From Streptomyces sp. CBMA152 (GTDB taxonomy: Bacteria; Actinomycetota; Actinomycetes; Streptomycetales; Streptomycetaceae), in contig NZ_MECJ01000005.1 of assembly GCF_014596475.1 (NCBI RefSeq), positions 1 through 64,000 on the forward strand: DNA of 64,000 nucleotides. The letters run 5' to 3'. The translations under genes were made by a program, and so were the position numbers. Shown here in pieces: positions 63,452 through 64,000 of this stretch; positions within the stretch are counted from its first letter, which is position 1, and the number at the start of each line of letters is the position of its first letter. The notes under the pieces are model-generated. The model worked only from the letters and a program-made list of their open reading frames with translations, ran no database searches and was not told the origin of the DNA.

Positions 63452-64000
63452 ATGCAAACAACGTTTTGGAGTCGGAGACGTCTCCTTGGCACACTCGCGG
63501 CCACTGCCGCTGCAGCCGCCTCCCCCTTGCCGTTAGCACGCATGGCTCGTGCTGACACCCCAGGGGGGGCAGTGCCCGATCCGCTCCCGCTGCCGGACAC
63601 CGACAGGGCGAAGGTGATCAAGGCCTGGATGACAGGCGGAAAGGCCGTCAAGGCGGCCGCGGCCAGAGCGCTCATCGGCACCGACGCCGATGTGCAGACC
63701 TTCCTCACCACGACACTGCCGAAGGCGACGGTGGAGGACAACCGCGTCGCCATCTCCACCTTCCTGGTGAAGGCCGGCAAGGGGCTGGGCCGTGAGGCCT
63801 CCACCGCTCTCGACCAGGGCGACAGCGCCATCGCGGCCTTCCTCCAGGGCGGCTTCAAGTCCGCCCTTATAGAAGACCTGCGGGTAGGAACTTCCACGGT
63901 GTCGGTCACCGGTGGCAAGGCGGTGCAACGTGACGCCTCCGCCGCCCTGAGCGCCGGCAGCCGAGAAGCGCTGGAGGCCTTCCTCACCGACGGGCAGTTC
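63452..64000 (+). CDS. ALF-repeat secreted protein, N-terminal part (runs off the window)
   Basis: The frame from ATG 63452 stays open for 183 codons to the window edge. An arginine-rich start (WSRRRLLGTLAAT, Tat-like) leads to an alanine-rich signal. The body repeats a helical unit of about 40 residues with AAARALIGTDADVQTFL, AISTFLVKAGKGLGREASTAL and ASAALSAGSREALEAFL, which matches actinobacterial ALF repeats. Such repeats often form the N-terminal scaffold of large secreted or polymorphic-toxin proteins, and the C-terminus is out of view. Codon 28 (63533-63535) is TTA, so translation should need the bldA tRNA. Confidence 0.8.
   Translation, partial: MQTTFWSRRRLLGTLAATAAAAASPLPLARMARADTPGGAVPDPLPLPDTDRAKVIKAWMTGGKAVKAAAARALIGTDADVQTFLTTTLPKATVEDNRVAISTFLVKAGKGLGREASTALDQGDSAIAAFLQGGFKSALIEDLRVGTSTVSVTGGKAVQRDASAALSAGSREALEAFLTDGQF

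Noticed and set aside
1..64000. CRISPR arrays, insertion sequences, integrases or prophage genes
   Set aside because: No spaced identical repeats, transposase or integrase motifs or terminal inverted repeats were seen on either strand.

Overview
The window is high-GC actinobacterial chromosome and almost certainly Streptomyces. The evidence is the codon usage, frequent GTG starts, Tat signals, a bldA-type TTA codon, the 16S rRNA leader sequence at the left edge, and a gene order (hemQ-hemY-hemE, RNase D, fadAB, dxs, xylFGH, ROK regulator, ngcEFG) that I recognise from the core of Streptomyces chromosomes. Nothing was searched; family names rest on motifs read in the translations.

Layout. 0-0.47 kb: leader and upstream region of an rRNA operon that runs off the left edge. 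0.47-8 kb: housekeeping genes (msrB, murC, a small conserved protein, a RibD-like reductase, zapE, OsmC, PhoX-like phosphatase, PPK2). 8-14.3 kb: a minus-strand RiPP operon (MFS exporter, S9 peptidase, two tiny paralogous precursor peptides, a B12-type radical SAM enzyme, a DUF5825 protein). The two precursor genes are too short for ordinary gene calling and this is the most interesting locus. 14.8-24 kb: lipoprotein deacetylase, an ABC transporter whose permease is frameshifted, AIM24, a PTH2-like hydrolase, a DUF692 (MNIO) / DUF4142 / TIGR04222 group, and a secreted tripeptidyl-peptidase-like hydrolase. 23.7-28.5 kb: late heme genes hemQ, hemY and hemE with an NADH-dependent disulfide oxidoreductase embedded. 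28.5-42.2 kb: DUF3000, a LuxR-type regulator, RNase D, a fadA-fadB beta-oxidation pair, a propeller protein, an NYN-like protein, a GT39-like membrane enzyme, an amino acid permease and dxs.

42.4-55.1 kb is a sugar-uptake district: xylose ABC transporter xylFGH, the ROK repressor Rok7B7, the N-acetylglucosamine/chitobiose transporter ngcEFG, and a large secreted GH92 alpha-mannosidase with a LacI-type operator. Each operon is closed by a strong hairpin; the one after ngcG is a 22-bp perfect stem.

55.2-64 kb is a surface/secretome accessory region. Four tandem paralogous secreted FG-GAP proteins share promoter, ribosome-binding-site and terminator architecture. A fifth FG-GAP protein carries a trypsin fold with both the catalytic His and Ser replaced. 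A decayed duplicate of that gene's 5' end follows, then a small secreted protein, and finally an ALF-repeat protein with a TTA codon that is cut by the right edge.
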